In this document: positions 1 through 10,581 of the stretch, piece after piece
Layout: every line of letters begins with the position of its first letter
Numbering within the stretch: the stretch's first letter is position 1
DNA from: Paragonimus skrjabini miyazakii
Lineage: Eukaryota; Platyhelminthes; Trematoda; Plagiorchiida; Troglotrematidae
DNA length: 64,000 nucleotides
Assembly (NCBI GenBank): GCA_014338405.1
Contig: JTDE01000920.1
Coordinates: forward strand, 20,633 to 84,632
Direction of reading: 5' to 3'
The notes under the pieces: generated by a model
What the model was told of the DNA's origin: nothing
The model's database searches: none
Seen by the model: only the letters and a program-made list of their open reading frames with translations
Position numbers and translations under genes: made by a program

Positions 1-2152
1 TAGTTCCAGTGTTTGTATGCAAAAGAGGGAGAATTTTAGACCTGCTTACTTCGATCGATTAAGGTTTATCACATTTTGCTAGGCCCAATGCGACAATTTG
101 GACATGAATTTGGGATGGTCCCATTTTGTCACTGTGCGCCCAATGTTACGTGTGCAACATGGCATCGTCAGCTAATCAAATAATCTGAGACATAAAACTG
201 TCCACAAGAATTAGGAGAAAAACCAGTGTTAATCATTACCAATAATTACTACTTTGTAGTCTTTGTGCAGCTCAACACCCCGACAAAAGTCACACATTTT
301 AAGTGACTATTTTTAATTGCCCTCTCTGGAGCCAGCTGGAGGATTCCAGCGAGTGTCACGTTAAACTCACTATGTATCCTAGTTTATAGACAATTCCTTC
401 AAAAAATGATGTACACTTTCTTCAATACTTTAGTAGTTCCAGTGATAAATTTTCGCTATTCACACCGGATTGCTAGTCACTCGTAACGTATGCGTACGTG
501 TGAACTGTGTAAGACAACTTAAATGTACTGTATCACGTACAGCCCGGGATCTTGAAGGAAGGCCGTCTTAAGCAAAGAGTTTACGAATATTGTACAGACA
601 AATTACAATAATTTACTTGCGGTTCTGAAGGTCTCAGGTAGTTCATGTTGAACAGTTTTAAGAACTACTTCGTCCACAATATTAAGTTAGCCGCTACCGT
701 TCGTCTGTTCATAGAGGAGGTTGTGCGGCACCCTAACTTATAACATCCATACCGAAACTCTTGTCTCGTCGGGTTGTATGATTAATAACAAGTTTACTAT
801 GGGCAACAAAAGTACTTTAAATATTCGGATTATCAGATATATGTGACCCCACAAGAATGTCGGCAGATAACAAATTCGTTGGAGCACGCGTGAAGAATTT
901 GCGAGGCCTCTTAATTCACAAATGGAGAAACAAACTGATTCGCATGAGAAACCCACGTGACCTCTGTTTTGTCCACCACAGTCGAATTAGACATTTAAAA
1001 TATAACAGGTGGTTAATTGAGAACCCTAGTTATGAGGCATGTGCTTGGGCAATCCACAAACCTCAGGGGATGGTCAAGTTGAGTCACCGCTGGTTGAGTT
1101 ATGTTCACCGCTTCCCGTCTCCCCATCCACCACAAAACACAAAACTGAATGACAGAGTTAATGCTTTCTGGACACTTTGGATTTGTCCGACTTGACAGTT
1201 TGTTATGATGGCCTTCACTGCTCGAGGTCGAGAGGTACAGAACATCGCTTTGGAGAAATTGTATCGATTCAAGCTGTAAGTTGGAACGCTTTCAGCTGAA
1301 GCAATGAGTCAGGTTGTACAATAGGTTCATAGTCGTAGCTGGTGAGTATATGCAAAATATACATATTGGCGAATACATTCTAATAATTTACCGTCACTTA
1401 ACTTGCTTAAAAAGAAGACTAAAACGCGGACTTAGCATCAGTGCTTTTCAAAATACAGCTGGTATTTTCAGCAAATCTTAGGTTTGTTATAAAATGATTT
1501 ATGAGTTTCTGTTATAGTACTTCTAACATTGAAATAACCATTGCAAACTAGATGTAGCTGCTAAGGCCGTGTACATGTCTTATTGGTAATTTCCATGAAA
1601 TACTCTCTAATGACCTGTTCCCAGTTATGCGCACGTAATCCATTCGAGTGGAAACCAGAACCCACGAAATTTATACGGTTCATCATCAAGTCTAACGTGA
1701 TCGCAACACTGTGCTAGTTAGATTCACTGAAGCATACAATACGCCCAAACCAGTAGAAAAATTTGCTGGCCGTAATCATATATTATTGCTTAATTTTATA
1801 GAAATAAAGGAACACTTTTAAGTGTTGGCGGTACTTATTCTAGAAGTCAGGAACTAGTCGATGGGAAATTAGTAACCAACGCAAAGACGCAGTGACACAT
1901 AGTAGTGCATATCACAAGCAATTGCATCAAGGCAGCATCCTGTTTGAATTTGACTTTTACACTTTTCTTCTAAAGGCTATCATTTTAAACGGAGATATTT
2001 ACATCCATTTAAGTTCTCTCATCATTTTATAAAATGTTCACACCGGTTTCATGGTTGAATGTGACATTTCAAAAAAATCGCATGATGAAAAGGAACTCCC
2101 AGAGGTTAATCATATTTTTATATCTCGAGAAAATTCTTATTGAGTCATAGAA
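1..2152. other. Gene-free flank, nothing recognised
   Basis: AT-rich non-coding sequence. The only longish open frame (857-1195, + strand, 112 codons) has no recognisable domain and an overlapping frame on the other strand, so I do not call it a gene. No repeat family or RNA gene was recognised. Confidence 0.5.
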
Positions 2153-2213
2153 CAGTAGACGTGACGAACAATTGTTTTCGATAATTCACCATCAGACCAA
2201 TACAAATATATAG
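2153..2213 (-). repeat. Left inverted terminal repeat of Penelope-like remnant A
   Basis: The reverse complement of this stretch matches 3560-3620 at roughly 53 of 60 positions by eye. The shared core includes CGAAAACAATTGTT and GTCACGTCTACT. It abuts the truncated RT with almost no spacer. Confidence 0.8.
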
Positions 2214-2257
2214 ATTCAGCAAAGAAAGAGCTGCATCTACGATGTACTTACAAGGTT

Positions 2258-3396
2258 CAGTTTAAATTTAACAACTTACTCTATCGTCAGATTGATGGGG
2301 CGGCAATGGGTTCCCCAGTGGGCCAACTTCTAGCGGATAGTTTTATGAGCAAGCTTGAACGCCAACAACTGAGCCAGTCTGTTAGCAATTTGTATTTCTA
2401 ACGACGATACGTAGACGATATCCTCGTTCTACTGAAGTCTGAGCATGACCTACCTGGTGTCGTCCACTCATTCAACCAGGTGCGCCTCGCCATCACGTTT
2501 GCTTCTGAAAGTGAATCAGAAAACTCGTTTCATTTTATAGATGAAAAGCGCCCAGATGGTAGTTTACAACGTCCCGTTTATCGTAGAACGGATTGGACTG
2601 GGCAGTATAGAAATTTCGACAGTTTCGTTCTTTTAAAGCAAAAACAAAACCTCGTTCGCTGCCTGACTAATAAATCAATGAAAATTTTCTCTTCAGACAC
2701 AATAGGCCAGGAAATGGAGACCGTCGTTAACGTGTTGTGGGAAAATGGCTACCCGGATGGTTTCATAACCCAGAACATGATCGCGTCTAAGCCACGGATT
2801 CAGATTACCATGGTAGAAAGAAAGGCTATTTTCATTCGCCCCCCTTTTAAGAGTGACATTGCAACAGAGACACTAAGCCGTCGACTTTATCAGATTCTTA
2901 GGCATACATTTCCCGCGGAAACGCTGCGCAGTTGGTTCACCACATGCCCCCCCTTGCTGACTTTGAGCTTGAAAGATAAACTTCCTGCCTTCGACCAATC
3001 CATGGTTGTTTACTCATTTTTCTACTGTTGTACAGTAGAATATGTAGGTCGCACGATGAGGCCTTCGTCAAAACGGATCAAAGAAAGCCATCCAGCGTGA
3101 CTGGGGGCAGGTTCAACCAAATCCATCAACAGTGCAGTCGTCACACATTTGACAGATACTGATCACCGGGTTGACCCCACTCAGGCGTTCCGTGTTGTCT
3201 ACACAGCCCCAATAAACCACCCCAAACTGGTCAGACAATATATGTTCGCTACTGCTGAATCGATCGCCATTCGATTACGCAGTCCGTCTTTGTGTTCATA
3301 CAAAAAATCCGTGCAAGCCCTGCAGTTGCCGTGGCCAAAGGTCACATCATCAGTTTGTATGCCCACCCAAACTCCAACCGATAACTTTGTGAAGTA
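2258..3396 (+). pseudogene. Broken reverse transcriptase / GIY-YIG endonuclease (Penelope-like)
   Basis: One reading frame from about 2258 to 3097 gives the RT motif QIDGAAMGSPVG followed by FMSKLE, then an in-frame TAA at 2399-2401 directly before RRYVDDILVL, whose YVDD is the RT catalytic box. Next come the thumb-like motifs DGSLQRPVYRRTDWTGQY and NVLWENGYP, then VYSFFYCCTVEYVGRT, which matches the GIY-YIG signature with its paired cysteines. After 3097 the frame shifts, and the C-terminal tail typical of the family (HRVDPTQAFRVVYTA, then AESIAIRLRSPSLCSYKK) is read in another frame to about 3396. The 5' half of the RT is missing. In intact elements the product copies element RNA and nicks the target; here it is inactive by stop and frameshift. 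Confidence 0.85.
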
Positions 3397-3559
3397 ATGA
3401 TGGGTGGGACTCCAAACCACCCAAAGTTAACACTGATGATTTTCTCTCTGAGTGACTGATCTATGGAGGCCTGGACATTTTGTAACGTTCTGCTTAATCC
3501 AATGACATTCTGCTAAACCTCTTTGTCTTGTGTACACACTGTTTTTGATTCTGTTGTAT

Positions 3560-3620
3560 CTATATAACTGTATTGATCTGATAATGAATTACCGAAAACA
3601 ATTGTTTGTCACGTCTACTC
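3560..3620 (+). repeat. Right inverted terminal repeat of Penelope-like remnant A
   Basis: Partner of 2153-2213 in opposite orientation. It follows the end of the endonuclease frame by about 165 bases, which would be the 3' untranslated part of the element. Confidence 0.8.
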
Positions 3621-5282
3621 TTTTAAATTTTTTATATAACTGCCTACACACTCACAATGAGCTGACCTTGATTTCCCAACTTCATCTCGACTAGCAAACC
3701 TTCGAGGCGCATTTTGTTCCATGAAGAAACCAAAGTACGAAAACGGTAGGGATTACCCGTTTTAAAGAAACCAGAATATGTGTTTTCGATTGATGTATTT
3801 ATCACGGTATAACATCTGATAAACGACATGTCGTGTACTGTGCGCTGTTAATGATTGGCATGTTACGAACTGACCACCCGGATACTAAATAGTAGTTCAT
3901 AAATTAAGACAAAAGCCGTCTCGGAACAACAACTTAAAGCTCTTTTATTGACCCACGGGAGGCTTCAGATTGACAGGCCGGTCAGTCCTTACAGTTTAAA
4001 AACGCAGAGTGTCCTTCAGCTTGATCCTTGGTATGTAAACTCGGCATCATGTCTTATCTCACTGATTAGTGGAGCTAGTAGAATCAAGTAAATCAGAAGT
4101 GACCGCATTAGGCATACAGTGAACTGTTGTTTTGTTGATATGGCTAATTCATTGAGTAACAAAAATCCCAACATGGTTTCTTTAGACACAACTACGATGT
4201 TCACGAACATGCAGTTAAGATAAAATATTGACTGTCACTGCGATCTTAGTGAAAACATCTGGTCCGCTATCGGAAGTCTCACCGACGAACTAAAAGAACT
4301 ATTGCCAGTTTGTATCTCAAATGTCAAACTTCAGCTAGGAAAACACTTCATAGGTAGAGTTATGGGGCCTTCCCCATCAGACACATTGCTCGCGGTCACA
4401 TTTACTTGTAAACTGGAAAAAAACTAAACTAATTAACATCATCGACAATTGTAGTGTTTGTGCGTGCTACACAGATAACAAAGCTTGTCCGGTAGACGGT
4501 GACAATAGTGCACAGTATCCATCAGCTTATTCCAACTGTGTGTGCCGCAACATTGCGTCCTCCACTGAAGTAGAGGAGAACAAAAGGTTATCACTTCCGG
4601 ATGTCGCAATACTTCGTAGAATGGATGGATCAAAATGAGAGTTAATTCATAATAGCAAGCATGGTGTGGCCGACATACCTGCCTTCTCAACTTTGTTTCA
4701 CCGAACTAGAAATGAAGCTGGATTTTCTGTTTACCAAGCACAAGGGAAAAGTGTTCCGCCTCAGACACCCTACAGAACCAAATTCAGCATGTTCAGCTCA
4801 AGCTGAGCCTAAACGGACATCCCAGTAATTACCAGGTAGAATAACGTAGCCAAAAATAAAGCGATAAGTCGCTAGTACAATAAATAGAAGCCTAGGTTTA
4901 AAAATATGTTGCACGAAGATGAAGTTACCAGAGAGCTCACCATCCCCCGAATTTTTAATACACTTCGATGTGCATAAACTGCAACAACGATATGCCTATC
5001 GCTCGATAATTGCATGATATTGATGCAACACCTCAACGAGAGTTTGCCTCGACTTTCACCTTCACATTGTCTGTATGCCCTTACCTGTTGCTGTCGGGCA
5101 AGCTGTACTGGACTCACTTTTGAGGTTACATAAATACCGTGATCTCACTAGACTGTGAATTCCTCAGGAGAATTAAAGTATTCACAAATCCGATAATCCA
5201 ATTCCAGGTTGTCAGTAATTTAGTCATTAAAGTCCTCACTACTGTTAAGTTGTCAACAGTGTGAGGCATTATCATTTTTCCT
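3621..5282. other. Gene-free stretch
   Basis: No coding region, RNA gene or known repeat could be supported. Open frames here are short (under 85 codons) and without family motifs. Confidence 0.5.
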
Positions 5283-5425
5283 ATAGATTGAACATCGCCA
5301 ACAACTGATCACAGCTGTCACATTCCTATAAAATTTCCAGTCGGCCCCTTCTTTTCGAAAGCAGCTGACTGGAAAGTCTATGGGAATGCGACACCCGCGA
5401 TCAATTGTGGGTGACGTACAATCTA
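5283..5425. repeat. Imperfect foldback (inverted repeat)
   Basis: The left arm (5283-5345) is the reverse complement of the right arm (5363-5425) with about 49 of 63 positions matching by eye, most differences being transitions. The arms are separated by a loop of about 17 bases containing TTCTTTTCGAAA. A third, single-arm relative occurs at 10675-10745. No coding capacity beyond the arms. It may be a MITE-like foldback or two head-to-head fragments of a dispersed repeat. Confidence 0.75.
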
Positions 5426-7919
5426 CGTGAAAACCAAAATCCCCTACTACTCATCAGTAATTCTCTCTTTTGTTGGTCTCAAACGAATAAGTCCATCAGG
5501 CGTTCACTGCCTGACAGTGAGAATTGAAAGTGGAAACATGATGAGATGCAATTACTGCGCCCGACGATCAAAGGACTACTAGAGGTTCATGAGCGGGCTA
5601 AAGTGGTGTTCGAAAAATAAACTACCACAATTACGAGGGAGTTGTTGTCAGTTAGTGATAACTAGTGTTGATAAGCTTGACTCGGAAGGTATTATCCAAA
5701 TCTGTTGAATTTTCGTATGACAGTCTGCCAGAATCAAAAGTAGCCTCGGGTTATCTCCGGAACTAGCAATATCTGTTTAATTTTCTCTACCTGTGGCTAA
5801 GTGGTTCGTTTTGAAAGTAACACATTTCGTGAACTGCACGCTTGTTTCTCTCTGGTGTTTCACGCATTATTTTTTGTACCAGCTGCGGAACGTGTGTTAT
5901 TCGCCCTCCATGGTTCTGGAAGTCATTGTTTTTATTTCCCTCTTTTGCCTCATAAACTGACTCAAGGCCTCTACTGCAGTCTAAACTATCTCCTCTTACA
6001 TGTGTATACTCTCTTAGGTTGATTGACATCTTTTATAACCGAGTGAATGACAACAACAGTATGATGTAGTACAGCAATCAATATTATGACGGTAGGCCTG
6101 CCCGCAACCGATGAGTCTGTGTGGTGACAAGAAAACCATTTCACCTACAATCAGTAGTAAAGCATGCGCCTGGCATTCGTGCATCAACTGTGGATGGAAG
6201 CATTGTTCACACTAGCGTGCACGTACTGATTCATGGTTTTCAAGCAAGTCTAGAGTTTTAGACAGACTGTACGAACACACTTGAGCGTCAGTTAAACTGT
6301 GTTCAGGTAAATGAGCTTTGAAGGTTGAAAGTGACGGTGATTTCTCATGATGGATTTATCACTAACCCGTAAAATGGCCGTTTCATGGTAATTCATGCCG
6401 AAAACAGAGTTATCGTAAGAAAGAATCATTGTCCACATACGCCGAATCGCTGAGATTTTTACGTTTGTCGGATAACAACCAAATGTCGTTGTGTGATTTC
6501 ACCGTGTAGATTATGCGATGCCAAACGATGACATCCTGCGTGTTCATCGAGTGATTCATGTTTTGTCAACGTGGTCTTAAAATCCAGGGGACCTTTAGAA
6601 ATGTTCAGGTATGCAAATTTAGGTATGCAGAACACGGCTTCCCGTTTCTCTTTCCTACAGATTCAAAGAACAGCTTCAGATTAAAGTGAACTTACTTTTG
6701 AGATGGCAAAACTAAGTTGCCGCTTGTTAACTCGATGCCCACAATTTTACTATAATATCGAATAATTATATTTTGTGGCTTTAACAGAGATCACATTATT
6801 ATTGTTGCTCAGTGTTCATCATAAAATTCAGAAGCATCTTTGAAAAACGCAGCTATTGATCTGTGTTATGGACATAAAAGCCTTAAACAGGCAGTAAAGA
6901 GGTTGGACATCTCACAACCCCAATTTCAGTTTTCACATTTATATAGACAACTCAGCCAGCCTTTACAAAACGGAAAACAGTGTACTAATTTCACTCTGGA
7001 TTGACTTCACCAATAGTGCGGTGATGACAGGAAACAAGGCCCGCGCTTTTGAAGCGTAATAATTGTCTAGCCTTACTTCAGTGACATCGTATTGTGCACG
7101 AATGAATTACCAACTGTACAAGCATGTTAGCTAATCAGCAAAGCTAAATTTATCCGACTGCCCACTGAGGAGACGTTGTAACTGTGCTGTTAACTCCCGT
7201 AGATGAGTCCACAAGTAGACGTTGAATCTCACGGTGTAGTCATAAAATTTATTGAAATTGTATTTGCTTAATATCAAATAAACAACATCCTTAACTGTGA
7301 CTGGTAATCAAAGTATAAAAAATAAATTCGAAATTGCCTATGAGTAGTGTGTATCAACCAAACTGTGTTGTTTGAGTGGTGTATTCAAAAATGTGCACTG
7401 ACGGAGTACTCCATTTATGAAAAAGGAGGCTACACAAGATCCAAGCAAAAAGTGGGTAATAACGTTGTGTACTTTTTTGCATTACTGGTGACATTTTTCG
7501 TTAAACTTTAACAAGGATATCACTTCTGATCAATACAGTTAAAACTGAACATAAATTCGGTTTATATGAATCAACCAACATAAAGAATAACGCAATAAAT
7601 ATACCCCCACTTTGCTTAGTTCTATTCCACATTTGTCGATTTTGTCTGCGCACGTCGTTTGAAAACCATTCTATCATACAGAAACTGAAGGTTACATTTA
7701 AATAGTTCATGAGTACACGCAACACGACTGCAAATTCGAAAAATTCATCAAATATCACAGCTAAAGCTGCTTCCATCTAAGTGACAATAAAAACAGCACA
7801 AAGAATATGGCCCTGTTCACTTTATTCTTCGGTTCAATGGGTCAGAGATTGTTACATCAGGGGAAAAATTCCTTGCTTCTGCGTTCCTGCCTTTGTTGAA
7901 AGGTTTACAGGAATAAAGA
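5426..7919. other. Gene-free stretch
   Basis: AT-rich sequence with no supported gene. The overlapping sense and antisense frames at 5787-6029 and the - strand frame at 7501-7776 (91 codons) carry no recognisable domain. The stretch 5426-5465 continues similarity to 10746-10790, so the foldback family extends slightly past its arm. Confidence 0.45.
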
Positions 7920-9331
7920 AAAAGTGAATGAAAATAAATAAAAGGTAAACTCAAGGAAGCTGTCAGCCACAGTCACTTCAACAACGAACACGGAAACACA
8001 CTGAAACAACATTTCGTCAGACGTGCACAACTGAGAACCTGTGAGACAGGGCTGGAATTGCGGTTAAGAAACCGGTAATACAGGTTGTCTCTCACCTAAC
8101 ATATCTTGAAACTCTCAACCGGCTGAGCCGCGAACACAGATTTGAACAATGCGCTCCAATGCGAACAGACCTCAACTATGTCTACAAAGTAATCCACCTG
8201 TTCCATTATTCTATTTCTGCGAGTGACTCCTCAAACGTTCATCCTTACTTATTGAGAGGAAATGTGTCAGTAGATGACTCGGTGTGTGGACTGTTGCGTG
8301 GGTAAGAAGTAGGTCTCGCCTGAGGTGTCTGTAATTCGTTGAAAATTGACATAATTCTTCCAATTTTTCGGGTGATGTGTTCTCCTGAGCCCCATAATTC
8401 TTCCAGTTGCCTGTCTTTGAACATTGTCAATAAATACAAAATCTTTCTTCAGGTAAGAACGATCGACCTGTAGGTTCTTTTCCAGGTCTGAGCAGATCGT
8501 GCAGACGAACAGAGTGTGGTTGGAATATTTCACAATTTTTGTACCTTTTAACCATTGCAGCACAATTTTTAGACAGACCCAAATTGTCTGACACTATGGT
8601 CCTTAGGTCTCGTTTGCATACTGCCACAAGCAACTTTGTGTCACCAGGATACAAGTCAATAAAATTTGGATGGTGAACGTAGGTGGCTTTACAATGATTG
8701 ACATTTAACGGCTAGTAATTTCATATGCATCACTTGTTTAGGTTGCTCAAATCGCTTTGTAGAGGTTATCACAACTTCCAGGCTTTATAGAACTCGCTAA
8801 AGTTTTGTGTCATCGGCATAGAGCAATGTCGTGGAGTTGATTATGCAAAATATTTCAAGAACCAAAAAAAGGAATGACGGGAGTATTAATGTGAGTCATT
8901 GTAAAACGCCGCCGTTGACAGAGAACCTCTCTGACAGCTGTCCATTCACCTTCACGTTGGACCTACGTTCAGTCAGATAATCTTTCAAGCCGTGTGAGCA
9001 ACCGTTTAACAAGGCCATAACTATTCAGATTTCGCAGTAAGATAGGATGATCCAACGTTTCAAAGGCATTGAAAAAGACACGATTGGCCACGTCTATGAC
9101 CAATCTTGTGTCTATGGCCATCGTCCAAGCATCGTGAGAAATCAACGGATCCATTTACCGGTATCCCCTACAAAAGCCACCTTGGCCCTTGGTGATGGGT
9201 TGGAAGTCTTTATTACTGACTGGGAAATAAACATCTAATAAGCTCTTTACTGTCTTAGAAACTGCAGTTTGTTCGATCATCTCCACACCCAACCTTGAAT
9301 ATGGATATGACTGCGAACCGTTTTTAGGCTT
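7920..9331 (-). mobile_element. CR1-like LINE, 3' half (decayed)
   Basis: Read on the - strand this is the second half of a CR1-like non-LTR reverse transcriptase. In order: a KNGSQ segment near 9325 (usual KKGSR), VSKTVKSLL, FFNAFETLDHPILLRNLNSYGL at 9154-8969 (usual FSKAFDTVDH box), RSNVKVNGQLSERFSVNGGV, the catalytic box LLYADDTKL near 8820, KRDLRTIVSDNLGLSKNCAA at 8654-8560, and VQRQATGRIMGLR near 8400. Many stops and frameshifts make it inactive. The missing upstream half lies at 10582-12200 beyond an inserted RTE-like fragment. The 3' boundary near 7920 is soft; it is set by a faint C-terminal motif (VTVADSFLEFT). Confidence 0.8.
8245..8654 (-). pseudogene. CR1-like RT C-terminal domain remnant
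   Basis: Two overlapping frames hold the post-catalytic part of the LINE RT: KRDLRTIVSDNLGLSKNCAA in one and VQRQATGRIMGLR in another. The switch between them shows at least one frameshift. The family usually reads ERDLGV.VS...S.QC.AA and VQRRATK.I.G.R, so the match is by motif order rather than by close identity. Confidence 0.75.
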
Positions 9332-9813
9332 CCGGCAGCGAAACGTGGCCGATCAGAGTAGAGGACGTGAGCCGTCTTCAAGTGTTTGGCCACCGATGTT
9401 TGCGTTCAATCGCTCGTATCGGGTGGCCCCAACCAGTAAACAACGAGGAGGTTAGGAAGCGGGTGTTTGGCACTGATTGTCAAACGAGTTCTTCTATTCA
9501 CTCACTACATTTGCACAGACTTAGATGGTTAAGTCATGTACTAAGGATGCCAGCTATTCGCTTGCCACACCGAGCACTGTTTGCCGACGCTGCGGTCGAT
9601 TGGCGTAAGGTGCGAGGTGGACAGATGATGACCTGGCGTAGACAAATGAAATCGTTCACGAAGGGGTTGGTCACTGCAGATCGGGTTCGTCTCCCGGGTT
9701 GGAGCCCTCGCGACTCACAAAGTCGGTGGCTGGAGACGTTAGGTGAGATGGCGGCTAACCGAACTCAGTGGCGTGAATGTTGTCGTTGTTCGTCCGAGTT
9801 GTCTGTGAAGTGA
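9332..9813 (+). pseudogene. RTE-like ORF, C-terminal 160 residues only
   Basis: Open to its natural stop but lacks endonuclease, RT fingers, palm and catalytic box. It starts abruptly at GSETW, a motif that lies well inside intact proteins of this family. It is not expected to be functional. Confidence 0.85.
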
Positions 9814-10063
9814 GTGCACTTAATGACGCGGGGAAGTGAAAGCCGTGAGGAAGCTGTTTTGCTGATGACGCCTTATTTTCACTTACAGCTTGGTTGTTTG
9901 TTTGCAAGGTGTAGGCGCTTTTATGCCGTATGTTTGAATGTAGACGTAGCTATTTTTAGTGGTTAGGTCCCCTACCCTCTCCCTTTTTTTCTTTCTTCCT
10001 AAACAGGGTTTGTATCTTCCTCATGGTTGAGCATTAGTGTGAACCACTGATGTATTGCTGTCT

Positions 10064-10106
<43 letters not shown>
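10064..10106 (+). repeat. (ATG/TGA)n microsatellite
   Basis: At least 14 uninterrupted ATG triplets, cut off by the N run. It sits exactly at the 3' end of the RTE-like LINE, where elements of this type carry a short tandem tail. Its full length is unknown because of the gap, which the repeat probably caused. Confidence 0.95.
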
Positions 10107-10581
10107 NNNNNNNNNNNNNNNNNNNNNNNNNNNNNNNNNNNNNNNNNNNNNNNNNNNNNNNNNNNNNNNNNNNNNNNNNNNNNNNNNNNNNNNNNNNNNN
10201 NNNNNNNNNNNNNNNNNNNNNNNNNNNNNNNNNNNNNNNNNNNNNNNNNNNNNNNNNNNNNNNNNNNNNNNNNNNNNNNNNNNNNNNNNNNNNNNNNNNN
10301 NNNNNNNNNNNNNNNNNNNNNNNNNNNNNNNNNNNNNNNNNNNNNNNNNNNNNNNNNNNNNNNNNNNNNNNNNNNNNNNNNNNNNNNNNNNNNNNNNNNN
10401 NNNNNNNNNNNNNNNNNNNNNNNNNNNNNNNNNNNNNNNNNNNNNNNNNNNNNNNNNNNNNNNNNNNNNNNNNNNNNNNNNNNNNNNNNNNNNNNNNNNN
10501 NNNNNNNNNNNNNNNNNNNNNNNNNNNNNNNNNNNNNNNNNNNNNNNNNNNNNNNNNNNNNNNNNNNNNNNNNNNNNNNNN
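10107..10581. other. Assembly gap (475 N)
   Basis: Run of N bases. Its real size is uncertain. It hides the 3' junction of the RTE-like fragment and part of the interrupted CR1-like LINE. Confidence 0.99.

Larger units (their letters stand above)
2153..3620 (+). mobile_element. Penelope-like element remnant A
   Basis: A 5'-truncated Penelope-like retroelement. It contains the last part of a reverse transcriptase followed by a GIY-YIG type endonuclease region, the domain order diagnostic of Penelope-like elements. It is bounded on both sides by the same roughly 60-bp sequence in opposite orientation (2153-2213 and 3560-3620), as expected for the inverted pseudo-LTR remnants described for this class. 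The coding part is broken by a stop just before the catalytic motif and by a frameshift after the GIY-YIG motif, so the copy is dead. It lies about 18 kb upstream of the channel gene and has no evident link to it. Confidence 0.85.
9332..10106 (+). mobile_element. 5'-truncated RTE-like LINE, 3' end
   Basis: The + strand encodes the C-terminus of an endonuclease-RT LINE: GSETWPIRVEDVSRLQVFGH, then RCLRSIARIGW, NEEVRKRVFG, RLRWLSHVLRMP, LPHRALFADA, RGGQMMTWRRQMK, LPGWSPRDSQSRWLETLGEM and ANRTQWRECC, ending with TGA at 9811. About 250 bases of 3' untranslated sequence follow, ending in a (TGA)n tract that runs into the assembly gap. The 3' UTR closely resembles the reverse complement of 17540-17800, so this and the LINE at 17.5-20.9 kb are the same family. 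Truncation at the 5' end is usual for target-primed insertion. It splits a - strand CR1-like LINE. Confidence 0.9.

Noticed and set aside
857..1195. 112-codon + strand frame as a gene
   Set aside because: No domain, no splice or start context, and overlapping antisense frame; consistent with chance.
8969..9238. + strand frame 9047-9235 as a gene
   Set aside because: It is the antisense shadow of the CR1-like RT on the - strand.
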